Assembly (NCBI RefSeq): GCF_023571765.1
Contig: NZ_JAMJXC010000007.1
Coordinates: forward strand, 184,696-248,695
DNA length: 64,000 nt
Direction of reading: 5' to 3'
From: Xanthobacter aminoxidans
Lineage (GTDB): Bacteria > Pseudomonadota > Alphaproteobacteria > Rhizobiales > Xanthobacteraceae
Part shown: in pieces, positions 21,218 through 30,244 of the stretch
Layout of the letters: the number at the start of each line of letters is the position of its first letter
Numbering within the stretch: the first letter of the stretch is position 1
The notes under the pieces: generated by a model
Databases searched by the model: none
Told to the model about the DNA's origin: nothing
Seen by the model: the letters and a program-made list of their open reading frames with translations, nothing else
Position numbers and translations under genes: made by a program

Positions 21218-21277
21218 GCCCGGCAAGGCCGGGCCGCTCGCATTCAAGTACCCTGAGAGGCGGCACAGCCGCCTCTC
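21218..21277. terminator. Two hairpins between convergent yebC and merR-type genes
   Basis: Arms GCCCGGC/GCCGGGC form a hairpin at 21218-21234, and GAGAGGCGGC/GCCGCCTCTC form a stronger one at 21255-21277. They lie between genes pointing at each other, so they probably stop transcription from both sides. Neither is followed by a clear T-run. Confidence 0.6.
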
Positions 21278-21285
21278 CTCAGGCC

Positions 21286-21726
21286 TCAGGCGGCGAACGC
21301 CGTGGCCATGGACTTCAGCTCGGCAATGGCGGTGTCGATCTCGCCGCGCTGACGCTCAAGCTGGGCGATCTGCGACAGGCAGCGATCGCGCGACAGGGAC
21401 AGCTCGCTCTCACCACCCTCATGGGCCGCCACCAGCGCCCGGATCTCCGCCAGGGTGAAGCCGAGGTGCTTGCCCTTCAGGATGACCGCCAGACGCTTGC
21501 GATCGGATTCGGAATAGAGCCGGGTCATGCCGTCGCGGCGGGGCGAGATGAGGCCCTTGTCCTCATAGAAGCGCAGGGCGCGCAGGGTGATCCCGAACTC
21601 ACGGGAGAGGTCGCCGATGGTGAAGACCACGCCCTCGCGGTAGGCCTCAGCAGCCACATGAGCCTGCGAAGGAACGACGGATCCCAGTCCGTGGTCGAAA
21701 GTCTTCTCGAACGTGTTGGCGTCCAT
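21286..21726 (-). CDS. MerR family transcriptional regulator
   Basis: A 146-residue regulator. The winged helix-turn-helix spans about residues 35-75 (FTIGDLSREFGITLRALRFYEDKGLISPRR), followed by a dimerisation helix and a short C-terminal tail (QRGEIDTAIAELKSMATAFAA). No conserved metal-binding cysteine pair is visible, so it is not a classical metal sensor. The target and inducer are unknown. It is divergent from the PodJ-like gene across 595 bp. A perfect palindrome upstream may be its own operator. Confidence 0.85.
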   Translation of the reverse strand: MDANTFEKTFDHGLGSVVPSQAHVAAEAYREGVVFTIGDLSREFGITLRALRFYEDKGLISPRRDGMTRLYSESDRKRLAVILKGKHLGFTLAEIRALVAAHEGGESELSLSRDRCLSQIAQLERQRGEIDTAIAELKSMATAFAA

Positions 21727-21752
21727 GCCTCAATTCCCCTTATCGCGATCCT

Positions 21753-21767
21753 GTCCGTGGCACGGAC
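21753..21767. promoter_or_regulatory. Perfect palindrome upstream of the MerR gene
   Basis: GTCCGTG-G-CACGGAC, 7-bp arms around one base, about 27 bp upstream of the MerR start. It could be an operator for autoregulation or a short hairpin in the leader. I saw no clear -35/-10 pair with the long spacer usual for MerR-controlled promoters. Confidence 0.35.
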
Positions 21768-22212
21768 GGATGGCCTGTGGCGACCTGTCGTGGTTGCAGC
21801 GCCCCCCACGCACGCAGCGTGCGCTTCCCCAGGAGCGGAACCGGCTGTCTCGGGCAGGCTGGAATGAACCAGACCGGACCGGAGGTGCCGCTGCGCCACT
21901 ATGCCTACCGTCGTGATGACGGACTGGGGAGGTTCTGAGGGATACCGTAGGGGAAAGTAACAGTTACAACTCAATCAAATCATATACTTATGCGGCCACA
22001 CCAAATGCGGTAATGGCGAAGGTCACGCTTCGCGAGGTTGCCGCTGCGGAGGGTGCGGCAGACGTATGGGGGACGTTAGGGCGTGCTACCTGACCGAGGT
22101 GGAGCCCTGCGCAGCCTGCTCCAGGGATAGGCGCTCCTGCCACGACAAGCTGGACGACCTCGCGTGGCTGCCTTTCCCCGCGATTTCCACCGCCGCGCCG
22201 CAGCGGTGGTGA

Positions 22213-22228
22213 TTAACCGGCGATTTAC
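22213..22228 (+). promoter_or_regulatory. CtrA-like box upstream of the PodJ-like gene
   Basis: TTAA-N7-TTTAC fits the alphaproteobacterial CtrA consensus TTAA-N7-TTAAC with one mismatch, about 95 bp before the start codon. A GAATC (GANTC, the CcrM methylation motif) follows at 22262-22266. Both are hallmarks of cell-cycle-controlled promoters. Confidence 0.5.
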
Positions 22229-22321
22229 CTTGATCCGAAATTCTGTGCTGAGGACATCACCGAATCGGGGCATGGTACTTTGACACCTCAAGGTCATCCG
22301 TTCGCCCCGCGGGAGGCCGGA

Positions 22322-24904
22322 ATGGAGCGTTTTGAGCGCACGGCCCGGACACGCAAGGGCTTCGAGGGCCATCACGGCTTCGATCCCTATGCGCAGGCCG
22401 AACAGCCGGACGTCCCCGCATGGGACGTCTTCGATCTTCCCGCTTCGGCAATCGAAGCTCTCCGGGGGGAAATCGGCATTCTGCGCGAACGTCTGGCGAC
22501 GGCCGCCCCCAAGCGGGCCGTCACCGAGATGGACCGCGCGATCACGCTTCTGTCTCGCCGCGTCGACGATTTGCGCGAGGCTGGTGCGACCCGTGAGGGA
22601 TCGGACCAGGCCATCCTCGACGAACTCGCCTCCATTCGTGGCAGCCTTGGCGAGGTGGGGCGCAACGAGCGCTTTGCCGAGCGCTTCAAGGTGGTCGAAT
22701 CAGGCATCGATGCCCTCGGCCGCAAGATCGATCTTCTGGGCGCCCGTGCCGTGGACCCGGTGGAGGTCGCCCGCCTGCAGAGCCAGATGGGCGAAATGCG
22801 CGATCTCGTGCAGCGCCTCGTCACCGGTCCGCAGGGACAGGACGCCATGGCGAAGCTGGCCCAGCGGCTCGGCGCCTGCGCCGAGAGCGTTGCCTTGGCC
22901 GGCGAGCAGGCAGCACAGCGCCTGACCGACGCGGCCGGCGATTTCGAGCGCAATGCCGATGCCCTGCTGCGCCGCTTCGCGGATCTGGAAGCCCGCGGCC
23001 GCGCTGGCGATGCGGAGGCAACAGACCGCCTGCGCGCCTCGCTGCTCGAATCGGTCAACGGCGTTCATGCCCGGCTCGATCGCATGTCCGGGCAGATCGC
23101 CGATCAGGCGGCGAGCGTCTCGCCCGCGCTCGGCCTTGAAATCTCGCAGCGGCTCGGAGCCATCGCGGCGCGCCTTGCCGCGGCGGAGGAAAGTGGCCGG
23201 TCGGGCAGCTCCGTCGTCGATGCGATGGAGCGGCACCTGTCCGGCCTGTCGGACCAGCTGCGCCAGACTCACGACCGGCTCGGCCGCCTCGACGAGATCG
23301 AGACGGGCCTGCGGCGCCTGAGCGAGGAAGTCCGCAACGTCCGCGAGGATACCCGCTCGGTCGCCAACGAGGCCGCCGCGGCCGTGGCGGCCAAGGTGTC
23401 CGACAATCCCGACGGCGCCGCCGTGCTCGGCTTGAAGCGCGGCCTGGCCGCCCTCGAAGCCCGTCAGGACGAGATGGAGCGCCGGGCCGGCGAGCTAATG
23501 GCCGCCGAGCTGGAGCAGCAGCTGGACAGCATTTCCGTTGCCCTCGCCCAGGAGGGAGACGGCACCTACGCCCCCCGGTCCGCCGCGGGACGGGCGCCGG
23601 CCCAAGACGCGGTCCATGAAGCGCCCTATGAGGAGGCCGCCTATCAGGAGGCTGCGTACCAGGACGCGGGGTATTATCCGGAGCCGTCCTACGAGGAGGC
23701 GCCCCAACCCCACGCCACCTATCAGGAGCCGGAATTCCAGCCAGCTCCCGAGATCCGCGCCGAGGATGCCGCGCCCCAGCCGCAGCGCCGCGCCGCGGGT
23801 GACGCCACCGAGGCCGACGCCCTCGAAAGCGCGCTGCGCGCCGCCGCGACCGACGTGCCGTGGCCCCGCCCGAACCGCCGCGTCGACTGGGGCACGCCCC
23901 CCGCGCACGCAAAGGAAGCGGAGGAGGAGCGTCCGCGCCTCGAAAAGCGCGCCCGCAAGGCGGAGAAGGCCCGCGAACGCCGCCCACACGCGCCGGGCGT
24001 GTTCGCCGGCCTGTTCGCGCGGCGCCGTCACATTGCCATGGTGGCCCTGATTGCGGGGGCGACCACTGTCTTTACTGGCCTCAGCGTGGGCATGGCCGTG
24101 CGCAACGGACCGGAGATCGTCACCGGGCTGACCGAAGCCCTGCGCCGGCTCGCCGCACCTGCCATCGCCGGGGTGGCTCCGACAGAACTGCCGCCGGCCA
24201 TCGGCCCGTCCGCCTTGCAGACCGCCGCCCGCGACGGCGATCCCGCCGCCGCCTTCCTCGTGGCCGGCCGCTATGCGGAAGGCCGCGGCACGGACGTCAA
24301 TCTCGATGCCGCCACCAAATGGCTCGGCTATGCGGTGCAGCGCGGGTCCGCCCCGGCCGCGCTCAGGCTCGGTGCACTCTATGAGTCGGCCGGCAAGGAC
24401 ATGGGCGAGGCGCGGCGGTTCTACACCTGGGCCGCAGAGCAGGGGAACGTGCGCGCAATGCACGCCCTCGCCATGCTCCTGTCCGAGGGCACCCTGCCCG
24501 ACCTCAACGGCAAGCCCGACTGGGCCGGCGCGCTCAAGTGGTTCCGCACTGCCGCCGATCTCGGCCATCGCGACAGCCAGTACAATCTCGGCGTCATCTA
24601 TGCCCGCGGCCTCGGCGTGAGCGCCGACGCTGCGGAAGCCTGGAAGTGGCTCGATCTCGCCGCCCGGCAGGGCGACGAGGACAGCGCCCGCAAGCGCGAC
24701 ATCCTGAGCCGCGACGCCGATCCCGCCGTGCTGGCCAAGGCCCAGCAGGCCTCCGCCGCCTTCGTGCCCGCGACGCCGGTCGCCGCCGCCAATACGGTGA
24801 CCATCAAGCCGGAATGGCAGGAACAGGCCCCCGACGTGGTGGCCAGCGCGGCCCCGGCCAAGGCCGCGACGCGGGTCGCAAGCTCCGCCGGCACCGCGCA
24901 CTGA
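22322..24904 (+). CDS. PodJ-like polar localization protein with coiled coil, TM and Sel1 repeats
   Basis: An 860-residue protein. Residues 1 to about 400 are cytoplasmic and dominated by coiled coil. A Tyr/Glu/Pro-rich low-complexity stretch follows (about 430-480, [19 protein letters not shown]) and then a basic patch. One transmembrane helix lies at about 569-591 ([23 protein letters not shown]). After a short spacer, four or so periplasmic Sel1 repeats occupy about 640-810. This order matches Caulobacter PodJ and rhizobial PodJ-like polar organisers. The C-terminal peptidoglycan-binding domain of PodJ is not visible. The ATG has a GGGAGG site just upstream; an earlier in-frame TTG is less likely. 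Confidence 0.8.
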   Translation: MERFERTARTRKGFEGHHGFDPYAQAEQPDVPAWDVFDLPASAIEALRGEIGILRERLATAAPKRAVTEMDRAITLLSRRVDDLREAGATREGSDQAILDELASIRGSLGEVGRNERFAERFKVVESGIDALGRKIDLLGARAVDPVEVARLQSQMGEMRDLVQRLVTGPQGQDAMAKLAQRLGACAESVALAGEQAAQRLTDAAGDFERNADALLRRFADLEARGRAGDAEATDRLRASLLESVNGVHARLDRMSGQIADQAASVSPALGLEISQRLGAIAARLAAAEESGRSGSSVVDAMERHLSGLSDQLRQTHDRLGRLDEIETGLRRLSEEVRNVREDTRSVANEAAAAVAAKVSDNPDGAAVLGLKRGLAALEARQDEMERRAGELMAAELEQQLDSISVALAQEGDGTYAPRSAAGRAPAQDAVHEAPYEEAAYQEAAYQDAGYYPEPSYEEAPQPHATYQEPEFQPAPEIRAEDAAPQPQRRAAGDATEADALESALRAAATDVPWPRPNRRVDWGTPPAHAKEAEEERPRLEKRARKAEKARERRPHAPGVFAGLFARRRHIAMVALIAGATTVFTGLSVGMAVRNGPEIVTGLTEALRRLAAPAIAGVAPTELPPAIGPSALQTAARDGDPAAAFLVAGRYAEGRGTDVNLDAATKWLGYAVQRGSAPAALRLGALYESAGKDMGEARRFYTWAAEQGNVRAMHALAMLLSEGTLPDLNGKPDWAGALKWFRTAADLGHRDSQYNLGVIYARGLGVSADAAEAWKWLDLAARQGDEDSARKRDILSRDADPAVLAKAQQASAAFVPATPVAAANTVTIKPEWQEQAPDVVASAAPAKAATRVASSAGTAH

Positions 24905-24968
24905 GGTATGGGATGCCGGTCTGCGGCATCCCCTTTCCCCGGTCCGCCCGCTGGCGCACCTTGGCCCC

Positions 24969-25478
24969 ATGGACCTGAACGCGATTCGCATCCTCGGCCT
25001 CGACCCGGGCCTTCGCCGCACGGGCTGGGGCGTCATCGACGTGCTCGGCTCGCGGCTCTCCTTCGTCGCCTGCGGCACCATCCTCCCCCCCGAGGCGGGC
25101 GAGATGGCCGAGCGGCTGGCCTTCCTGCATCGCGGCCTGGTGGACGTTCTCCTGCGCTTCGCCCCGGCCGAGGCGGCGGTGGAGGAGACCTTCGTGAACA
25201 TGAACCCGTCATCAACCCTGAAGCTCGGCCAGGCCCGCGGCGTCGTCATGCTCGCCCCGGCGCAGATGGGGCTGCCCGTCGCCGAATATGCGCCGCTGCT
25301 GGTGAAAAAGAGCGTCGTGGGCGCCGGGCGGGCGGAAAAAGCGCAGGTGCGCATGATGATCGGCATTCTCCTGCCGAAGGCGACGCCCGAGACCGACGAC
25401 GCCTCCGATGCCCTCGCCATCGCCATTACCCATGCGCATCATCGTGGCGCGGCTGCGCGTGCGCGCGCGGCGCTGTAA
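24969..25478 (+). CDS. ruvC: Holliday junction endonuclease RuvC
   Basis: A 169-residue resolvase that cuts Holliday junctions in the RuvABC complex. RNase-H-fold acidic residues are in [14 protein letters not shown] (Asp), [22 protein letters not shown] (Glu) and the final [16 protein letters not shown] (two Asp). It lies 64 bp after the PodJ-like gene and is the first of the interrupted ruv genes. Confidence 0.95.
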   Translation: MDLNAIRILGLDPGLRRTGWGVIDVLGSRLSFVACGTILPPEAGEMAERLAFLHRGLVDVLLRFAPAEAAVEETFVNMNPSSTLKLGQARGVVMLAPAQMGLPVAEYAPLLVKKSVVGAGRAEKAQVRMMIGILLPKATPETDDASDALAIAITHAHHRGAAARARAAL

Positions 25479-25508
25479 ACTCCCCCGCGCCCCCGGGGGA
25501 TATTCGCC

Positions 25509-25940
25509 ATGATCTATGGACAGCTCGCGCTCGTCACGGCGGCCGTCTTCACTGGCGCCGCCTTCTATATCAATGCGGTGGAGCAGCCGGCCCGGCTCAT
25601 GCTGCCGGATGGCGCGGCGCTCGCCCAGTGGAAGCCGGCCTATCGGCGCGGCTTCGCCATGCAGGCGACGCTGGCTCTGGCCGGCGCCCTGCTGGGCGCC
25701 GCCGCCTTCGCCACGGACAATGATTGGCGCTGGCTCGCCGGCGCGGTGCTGATGCTCGCCAACTGGCCGTTCACGCTGGTCGGCATCATGCCCACCAACC
25801 GTGCGCTCATGGGCGCGCGGGAAGAGGAAGCCGGGCCGCACACGCGCCGGCTTATCGCTAACTGGGGGCAACTGCACATGGTCCGCACCGGCCTCGGCGC
25901 CCTCGCCACCTTCGTCTTTTTCACCGCAGCCACGGGCTGA
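25509..25940 (+). CDS. DUF1772 family membrane protein
   Basis: A 143-residue protein with about four transmembrane helices ([58 protein letters not shown] and a C-terminal [15 protein letters not shown]). The [15 protein letters not shown] and PTNRALMG patterns are typical of DUF1772 (anthrone oxygenase-like) proteins. Function is unknown. It sits in the ruv operon between ruvC and ruvA, 30 bp and 10 bp from its neighbours, so it is co-transcribed. Confidence 0.82.
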   Translation: MIYGQLALVTAAVFTGAAFYINAVEQPARLMLPDGAALAQWKPAYRRGFAMQATLALAGALLGAAAFATDNDWRWLAGAVLMLANWPFTLVGIMPTNRALMGAREEEAGPHTRRLIANWGQLHMVRTGLGALATFVFFTAATG

Positions 25941-25950
25941 AGGGTCGCAC

Positions 25951-26571
25951 ATGATCGGGAAGCTCAAGGGCGTGGTGGACGAACTCAACGAGGACCACGC
26001 CATCATCGACGTGCATGGCGTGGGCTATCTCGTCCATTGCTCCGGTCGCACCCTCTCCGCCCTGCCACGGACGGGCGAGGCGACGGCGCTGTTCATCGAG
26101 ACCCATGTGCGGGAGGACGCGATCCGCCTGTTCGGCTTCGCCTCGGCGGCGGAGCGGGACTGGTTCCGCCTGCTGCAGGGCGTGCAGGGCATCGGCACCA
26201 AGACGGCGCTGGCGGTGCTCTCCACCCTCACCGCCTCGGAGCTGACCCAGGCCATCGCGTTGGGCGACAAGACGACGGTGGCGCGCGCCCCAGGCGTCGG
26301 CCCACGGGTGGCCACCCGTATCGTGACCGAGCTGAAGGACAAGATGCCGGGCTTCGGCGCAGGCTCGGTTTCCCTCGCCGACATCGGCGGCGCCCCGGCG
26401 GCGGCCCCGGTCGCCGGTGGCGCGGCAGCGGATGCGATGTCCGCCCTCGTCAATCTCGGCTATGGCGCACCCCAGGCCAACGCCGCTATTGCCGCCGCCT
26501 TGCGCTCGGCCGGTGAGGACGCCAAGACCGAAACGCTGATCCGCCTTGGGCTGAAGGAGCTGGCCAAGTAG
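25951..26571 (+). CDS. ruvA: Holliday junction DNA helicase subunit RuvA
   Basis: A 206-residue junction-binding protein. The N-terminal OB fold begins [30 protein letters not shown]. The two helix-hairpin-helix motifs are [19 protein letters not shown] and [19 protein letters not shown], and the C-terminal domain III ([21 protein letters not shown]) contacts RuvB. It starts 10 bp after the DUF1772 gene and ends 5 bp before the convergent flavin reductase gene that separates it from ruvB. Confidence 0.96.
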   Translation: MIGKLKGVVDELNEDHAIIDVHGVGYLVHCSGRTLSALPRTGEATALFIETHVREDAIRLFGFASAAERDWFRLLQGVQGIGTKTALAVLSTLTASELTQAIALGDKTTVARAPGVGPRVATRIVTELKDKMPGFGAGSVSLADIGGAPAAAPVAGGAAADAMSALVNLGYGAPQANAAIAAALRSAGEDAKTETLIRLGLKELAK

Positions 26572-26576
26572 GACGC

Positions 26577-27119
26577 TCACGGCATCCGCGAGGCGATCTT
26601 CAGTTCCTCACCATCGACCGAGAAGGTGCCGTAGCCGCGATGGTGGATGGTGCGCGGTGCCTTCTGCGCCGGGTCGCGCCACGCCTTCACCACCTCCAGC
26701 ACGAACAGGTTGAAGCGGTTGACGAGGCGCGTCTCCACCACGCGGCATTCGAGGTTGGCGAAGCACTCCGCCACCAGCGGCGCCTGAACCAGCGCCGCCG
26801 GAACGGGCGTGAGCCCGACCGTGGAGAACTTGTCCACCTCTTCGCCGGAGCAATTGCCCACGGCCACCACCTTCTCCGCCAGCGCCACGGCGGGAATGGC
26901 GATGACGCATTCCTTCGTGGCGCGCAGCGCCCTGAAGCTGAAATCGGCGGAGGAGACGATGCAGGCGATGAGCGGCGGGGTGAATTCCACCATCATGTGC
27001 CAGGACATGGCCATGACGTTGGCCCGCCCCCGCGCCGCCGTCGTGAGCAGGACCACCGGCCCCGGCTCGATCAGCTTGTAGACCTCCGCGAGCGGAAGCT
27101 CCTTCATGGCACGGCCCAT
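26577..27119 (-). CDS. Flavin reductase family protein
   Basis: A 180-residue flavin-reductase-like FMN-binding split-barrel protein. Relevant segments are PGPVVLLTTAARGRANVMAMSWHMMVEFTPPLIACIVS, NCSGEEVDKF and ECRVVETRLVNRFNLFVLEVV. Such proteins bind FMN and usually reduce free flavin or act on small aromatics; the substrate is unknown. The start MGRAMKELPLAEVY follows a perfect AGGAGG site at 7 bp spacing. It is encoded antisense between ruvA and ruvB. Confidence 0.87.
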   Translation of the reverse strand: MGRAMKELPLAEVYKLIEPGPVVLLTTAARGRANVMAMSWHMMVEFTPPLIACIVSSADFSFRALRATKECVIAIPAVALAEKVVAVGNCSGEEVDKFSTVGLTPVPAALVQAPLVAECFANLECRVVETRLVNRFNLFVLEVVKAWRDPAQKAPRTIHHRGYGTFSVDGEELKIASRMP

Positions 27120-27275
27120 GGCGACCTCCTGAGGTGGAGGTGGCAGGTTTCCACATGCGGCCCGCGCCCGCATTAATCCAGATCACGCCCGGGAGGTCCG
27201 TTCCCCTTCCGTACCCGGCCGGCAGGCACTACAGTCGCGCGAGTCGCTGGTCCCGAGGCGCGCAAGGCTCTCGTC

Positions 27276-28307
27276 ATGAACACCCGCCTCCTCTCGGGCG
27301 AAAAGCGCGGCGATGATGCCGCAGATTCCACCCTGCGCCCGCAGCTCCTCTCGGAGTTCGTCGGTCAGGCGCAGGCGCGCGCCAATCTGGAAATCTTCAT
27401 CAAGGCGGCGCGGGCGCGCGGCGAGGCGCTGGACCACGTTCTGTTCGTGGGGCCGCCCGGCCTCGGCAAGACGACGCTGGCGCAGATCATGTCGCGCGAG
27501 ATGGGGGTGGGCTTCCGCTCCACCTCCGGGCCTGTCATCGCCAAGGCCGGCGACCTTGCCGCCATCCTCACCAATCTCGAAGAGCGCGACGTGCTCTTCA
27601 TCGACGAGATCCACCGTCTCTCCCCCGCCGTGGAGGAAATCCTCTATCCGGCCATGGAGGATTACGAGCTGGATCTCGTGATCGGCGAGGGCCCGGCCGC
27701 ACGCTCGGTGAAGATCTCGCTGCCAAAATTCACGCTGGTGGGCGCCACCACCCGCTCCGGCCTCCTCACCACGCCACTGCGCGACCGCTTCGGCATCCCC
27801 GTGCGCCTCCAGTTCTACACGGTGGAGGAACTGGAGAAGATCGTGGTGCGCGGGGCGCGGGTGATGGGCATCGCCATCGCCCCGGACGGCGCCACCGAGA
27901 TCGCCCGCCGCGCGCGCGGCACCCCGCGCATCGCCGGCCGGCTGTTGCGGCGGGTGCGCGATTTCGCGCTGGTGGCGGAGGCGGAACGGATCGATCGCAA
28001 GATCGCCGACCGCGCCCTCCTCGCGCTGGAGGTGGACGCCGCCGGCCTCGACGCCATGGACCGGCGCTATCTCACGGTGATCGCCGAATTCTACGGCGGC
28101 GGACCGGTGGGCGTGGACACGCTGGCCGCTGCCCTGTCCGAGCCGCGCGATGCCATCGAGGAGATCGTCGAGCCTTTCCTCGTGCAGCAGGGCTTCATCC
28201 AGCGCACGCCACGCGGGCGGATGCTGACCGGCGCCGCCTTCCGCCACCTGGGGCTTGCGGAGCCGCCCTCCGTCAAGCAGATGCCGCTGTTCGACGAGGG
28301 CGATTGA
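27276..28307 (+). CDS. ruvB: Holliday junction DNA helicase RuvB
   Basis: A 343-residue AAA+ motor that drives branch migration. The N-terminal [22 protein letters not shown] is family-typical. Walker A is GPPGLGKTT (59-67), Walker B is [10 protein letters not shown] (about 107-116), the arginine-finger region is [13 protein letters not shown]...[18 protein letters not shown], and the C-terminal winged helix ends in [17 protein letters not shown]. It is separated from ruvA by the antisense flavin reductase, so it needs its own promoter in the 156-bp gap 27120-27275. Confidence 0.97.
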   Translation: MNTRLLSGEKRGDDAADSTLRPQLLSEFVGQAQARANLEIFIKAARARGEALDHVLFVGPPGLGKTTLAQIMSREMGVGFRSTSGPVIAKAGDLAAILTNLEERDVLFIDEIHRLSPAVEEILYPAMEDYELDLVIGEGPAARSVKISLPKFTLVGATTRSGLLTTPLRDRFGIPVRLQFYTVEELEKIVVRGARVMGIAIAPDGATEIARRARGTPRIAGRLLRRVRDFALVAEAERIDRKIADRALLALEVDAAGLDAMDRRYLTVIAEFYGGGPVGVDTLAAALSEPRDAIEEIVEPFLVQQGFIQRTPRGRMLTGAAFRHLGLAEPPSVKQMPLFDEGD

Positions 28308-28345
28308 GAGGCGCGACTGACGCCCTCGACGGCAGCCCGCGCGGA

Positions 28346-28364
28346 ATGTAAAGCACATTGACAT
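28346..28364 (+). promoter_or_regulatory. Putative TetR operator O1, overlapping the tetR start codon
   Basis: ATGTAAAGCACATTGACAT, an imperfect 19-bp dyad (6 of 8 arm positions pair) whose last two bases are the first two of the tetR start codon. It matches the perfect dyad at 29042-29060 in length and outer bases (ATGTAAA ... ACAT). Confidence 0.6.
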
Positions 28365-28995
28365 GAGCTGGACCCGGAACGGCGAAACGCGCTCCTATCA
28401 TCACGGCAACCTGCGGGAAGCCCTGATGCAGGCCGCGCTCGACCTCGTGGCCGAGAAAGGTGTCGCCGGCTTCACCTTCGCCGAGGCGGCCCGCCGGGCC
28501 GGGGTGAGCCCTGCCGCTCCCTACCGGCATTTCCGCGACCGGGACGAACTGCTCGCAGCCGTTGCCACCGCAGGGTTCGACCGACTGACCGAGACCTTGC
28601 AGGCCGCTTGGCAAGGCGGACGGCCCAAGGCCTCCGAAGCCTTCGAGCGGGTCGGCCGCGCCTACCTCGCCTTCGCCCGCAGCCGGCCGGCGGAATATGT
28701 GGCGATGTTTGAATCCGGCCTTTCTCCCGATCGTCACGAAGGTTTGAAGCAGGCGGGAGACAAGGCTTTCGGCGCACTGCGCGAGGCCGCCGAAGTTCTG
28801 GTCTCTCACATTCCCGGCCCCGGCCGCCCGCCCGCTCTGATGGTGGCGCTGCACACCTGGTCCCTTGCCCACGGCGTTGCCTCGTTGTTTGGCCGCGCCG
28901 ATGGCGGACGGCGCAAGCTGCCCATGGACCCGGACGACCTTCTTGAGGCCGGATTCCTCGTCTATCTGAAGGGCCTCGGCGCCCCCTCCGAGTGA
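28363..28995 (+). CDS. TetR/AcrR family regulator with WHG-type C-terminal domain
   Basis: A 210-residue repressor. The helix-turn-helix covers residues 37-56 (FTFAEAARRAGVSPAAPYRHF), followed by DRDELLAAVATAGFDRL. The C-terminal half contains SRPAEYVAMFESG and LHTWSLAHGVASLFGR, the Trp-x-x-x-His-Gly pattern of the WHG ligand-binding domain. A 19-bp dyad overlaps its start codon and a perfect version lies before the next gene, DUF2852. Autorepression together with control of DUF2852 is therefore likely. The ligand is unknown. Confidence 0.88.
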   Translation: MSWTRNGETRSYHHGNLREALMQAALDLVAEKGVAGFTFAEAARRAGVSPAAPYRHFRDRDELLAAVATAGFDRLTETLQAAWQGGRPKASEAFERVGRAYLAFARSRPAEYVAMFESGLSPDRHEGLKQAGDKAFGALREAAEVLVSHIPGPGRPPALMVALHTWSLAHGVASLFGRADGGRRKLPMDPDDLLEAGFLVYLKGLGAPSE

Positions 28996-29013
28996 GGCGT
29001 CGGCAGGCGCCCA

Positions 29014-29042
29014 TTGACAAGGAGCGTCCTGCGACCTATCTA
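29014..29042 (+). promoter_or_regulatory. Putative promoter of the DUF2852 gene
   Basis: A perfect TTGACA at 29014-29019 and TATCTA at 29037-29042 are separated by 17 bp. The operator starts on the last base of the -10 element, so a bound repressor would block RNA polymerase. Confidence 0.5.
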
Positions 29043-29060
29043 TGTAAATGTTATTTACAT
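29042..29060 (+). promoter_or_regulatory. Putative TetR operator O2 before the DUF2852 gene
   Basis: ATGTAAATGTTATTTACAT: perfect 8-bp arms (ATGTAAAT/ATTTACAT) around a 3-bp spacer, in AT-rich contrast to the surroundings. It ends 18 bp before the DUF2852 start codon. Confidence 0.7.
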
Positions 29061-29078
29061 TAACCGGGAACGACAGCC

Positions 29079-29486
29079 ATGGAGCTCGCTTACAAGCTCG
29101 ACAGCTACGGTAAACCGGCGTGGATCGCGCTCACGGTACTGGGCTTCATGGCCTGGTGGCCGCTGGGCCTCGCCATCCTCGCCTTCGCCATTGGCAGCGG
29201 ACGGTTCGGATGCGGCAAGCGCAGCTTCGCCCGCTGGCAGGAACAGGGAGGAGAGACGATGAAGGGCTTCGGATGCTGGACTCGTTCGGCTCCCTCCAGC
29301 GGCAATCGCGCCTTCGACGAATATCGCCAGGACACCCTGCGCCGCCTCGAGGAGGAGCAGAAGGAGTTCCGCGACTTCCTTGATCGCCTGCGTCAGGCCA
29401 AGGACAAGGCCGAGTTCGACCAGTTCATGGCCGAGCGCCGCCGCCGCGCCGACGAGCCGCAGCCGGACGCCTCCGGCAACGGCTGA
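29079..29486 (+). CDS. DUF2852 family membrane protein
   Basis: A 135-residue protein. One or two hydrophobic segments lie at about residues 14-40 (AWIALTVLGFMAWWPLGLAILAFAIGSG). A Gly/Cys/Arg-rich linker and a highly charged, helical C-terminus follow (EYRQDTLRRLEEEQKEFRDFLDRLRQAKDKAEFDQFM). This is the DUF2852 architecture, widespread in rhizobia and of unknown function. It lies 83 bp after the TetR gene with a perfect dyad in between, so it is probably the regulator's main target. Confidence 0.83.
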   Translation: MELAYKLDSYGKPAWIALTVLGFMAWWPLGLAILAFAIGSGRFGCGKRSFARWQEQGGETMKGFGCWTRSAPSSGNRAFDEYRQDTLRRLEEEQKEFRDFLDRLRQAKDKAEFDQFMAERRRRADEPQPDASGNG

Positions 29487-29561
29487 CCGCCCGACCGGCA
29501 GGACTGTCGGTCAAGAACGTCGGTACGGTCGCCAACGCCCCCCAGGTTCCGTACCGGCCGA

Positions 29562-29591
29562 ACCGCGCCCTTTGTTCACAAGGGGCGCGGT
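29562..29591 (+). terminator. Terminator after the DUF2852 gene
   Basis: Perfect 9-bp arms ACCGCGCCC and GGGCGCGGT enclose a 12-base loop and are followed by CTCGTTTATG. It isolates the TetR-DUF2852 pair from ybgC. A second inverted repeat, CGGTACGG/CCGTACCG, lies just before it (29521-29556). Confidence 0.65.
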
Positions 29592-29611
29592 CTCGTTTAT
29601 GGGAAGGCGCC

Positions 29612-30121
29612 ATGATCGAGCGTCCGACTCCCTCCCCGTCCGACAAGAACCTCCACCTCGCCGGCCACCTCATTCCCGGCGGCCATGCGCTGGACGTGCG
29701 CGTCTATTACGAGGACACGGATTTCTCCGGCATCGTCTATCACGCCAACTATCTGCGCTTCATGGAGCGCGGCCGTTCCGACTACATGCGGCTTCTGGGC
29801 GTGGTGCAGGGCGAGCTCTTCGCGCAGGCCGCGGAGGAAGCGCCCGGCTTCCATTTCGTCGTCCGCGCCATGCAGATCGACTTCCTGAAGCCCGCGCGCA
29901 TCGACGACGTGCTCCAGATCGTCACCCTCTCCAAGGATGTGGCCGGTGCCTCCATCACCCTGCTTCAGCAGGTGAAGCGCGGCGACGAGTTGCTGGTGTC
30001 CGCCACCGTGCGGGTGGCCTTCGTCTCCGAGGGTCGCGCCAAGCGCATCCCTGATTCCTTGCGGCAGGCGACCCTCGCGGATGCGCGTGAGGCGGAGGCG
30101 CTCGGCGAAATCCGCCGCTGA
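29612..30121 (+). CDS. ybgC: Tol-Pal system acyl-CoA thioesterase YbgC
   Basis: A 169-residue hotdog-fold thioesterase. The catalytic region is VYYEDTDFSGIVYHANYLRFMERGRSDYMR, with the key Asp in DTD and the conserved His-Ala-Asn-Tyr. YbgC is the usual first gene of tol operons and hydrolyses short or phospholipid-linked acyl thioesters. The 298 bp to tolQ contain regulatory-looking structure, so tolQ may have its own promoter. Confidence 0.93.
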   Translation: MIERPTPSPSDKNLHLAGHLIPGGHALDVRVYYEDTDFSGIVYHANYLRFMERGRSDYMRLLGVVQGELFAQAAEEAPGFHFVVRAMQIDFLKPARIDDVLQIVTLSKDVAGASITLLQQVKRGDELLVSATVRVAFVSEGRAKRIPDSLRQATLADAREAEALGEIRR

Positions 30122-30163
30122 CGCTTGGGAAGGCACGACTTTCGTTACCGTCACGGCGCTGCG

Positions 30164-30178
30164 CTAACGCAGCATTAA
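30164..30178 (+). promoter_or_regulatory. CtrA-like box upstream of tolQ
   Basis: CTAA-N7-TTAA fits the CtrA consensus TTAA-N7-TTAA with one mismatch, about 240 bp before the tolQ start. The distance is large, so a promoter with a long leader would be needed. Confidence 0.35.
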
Positions 30179-30244
30179 GCGTGTTCATGCACAGCTTCAT
30201 CCGGCTGCGGCGCTTTCGCACCGCAGCGCAGACCGGCACGCCCG

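Larger units (their letters stand above)
21727..22321. other. Large divergent intergenic region before the PodJ-like gene
   Basis: 595 bp with no convincing gene, long for this compact genome. It holds a palindrome near the MerR gene (21753-21767), a short GTAAC-A-GTTAC palindrome (21957-21967), an unusually AT-rich patch around 21970-21995, and a CtrA-like box with a GAATC site close to the PodJ-like start. A small RNA in the middle cannot be ruled out from sequence alone. Confidence 0.5.
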
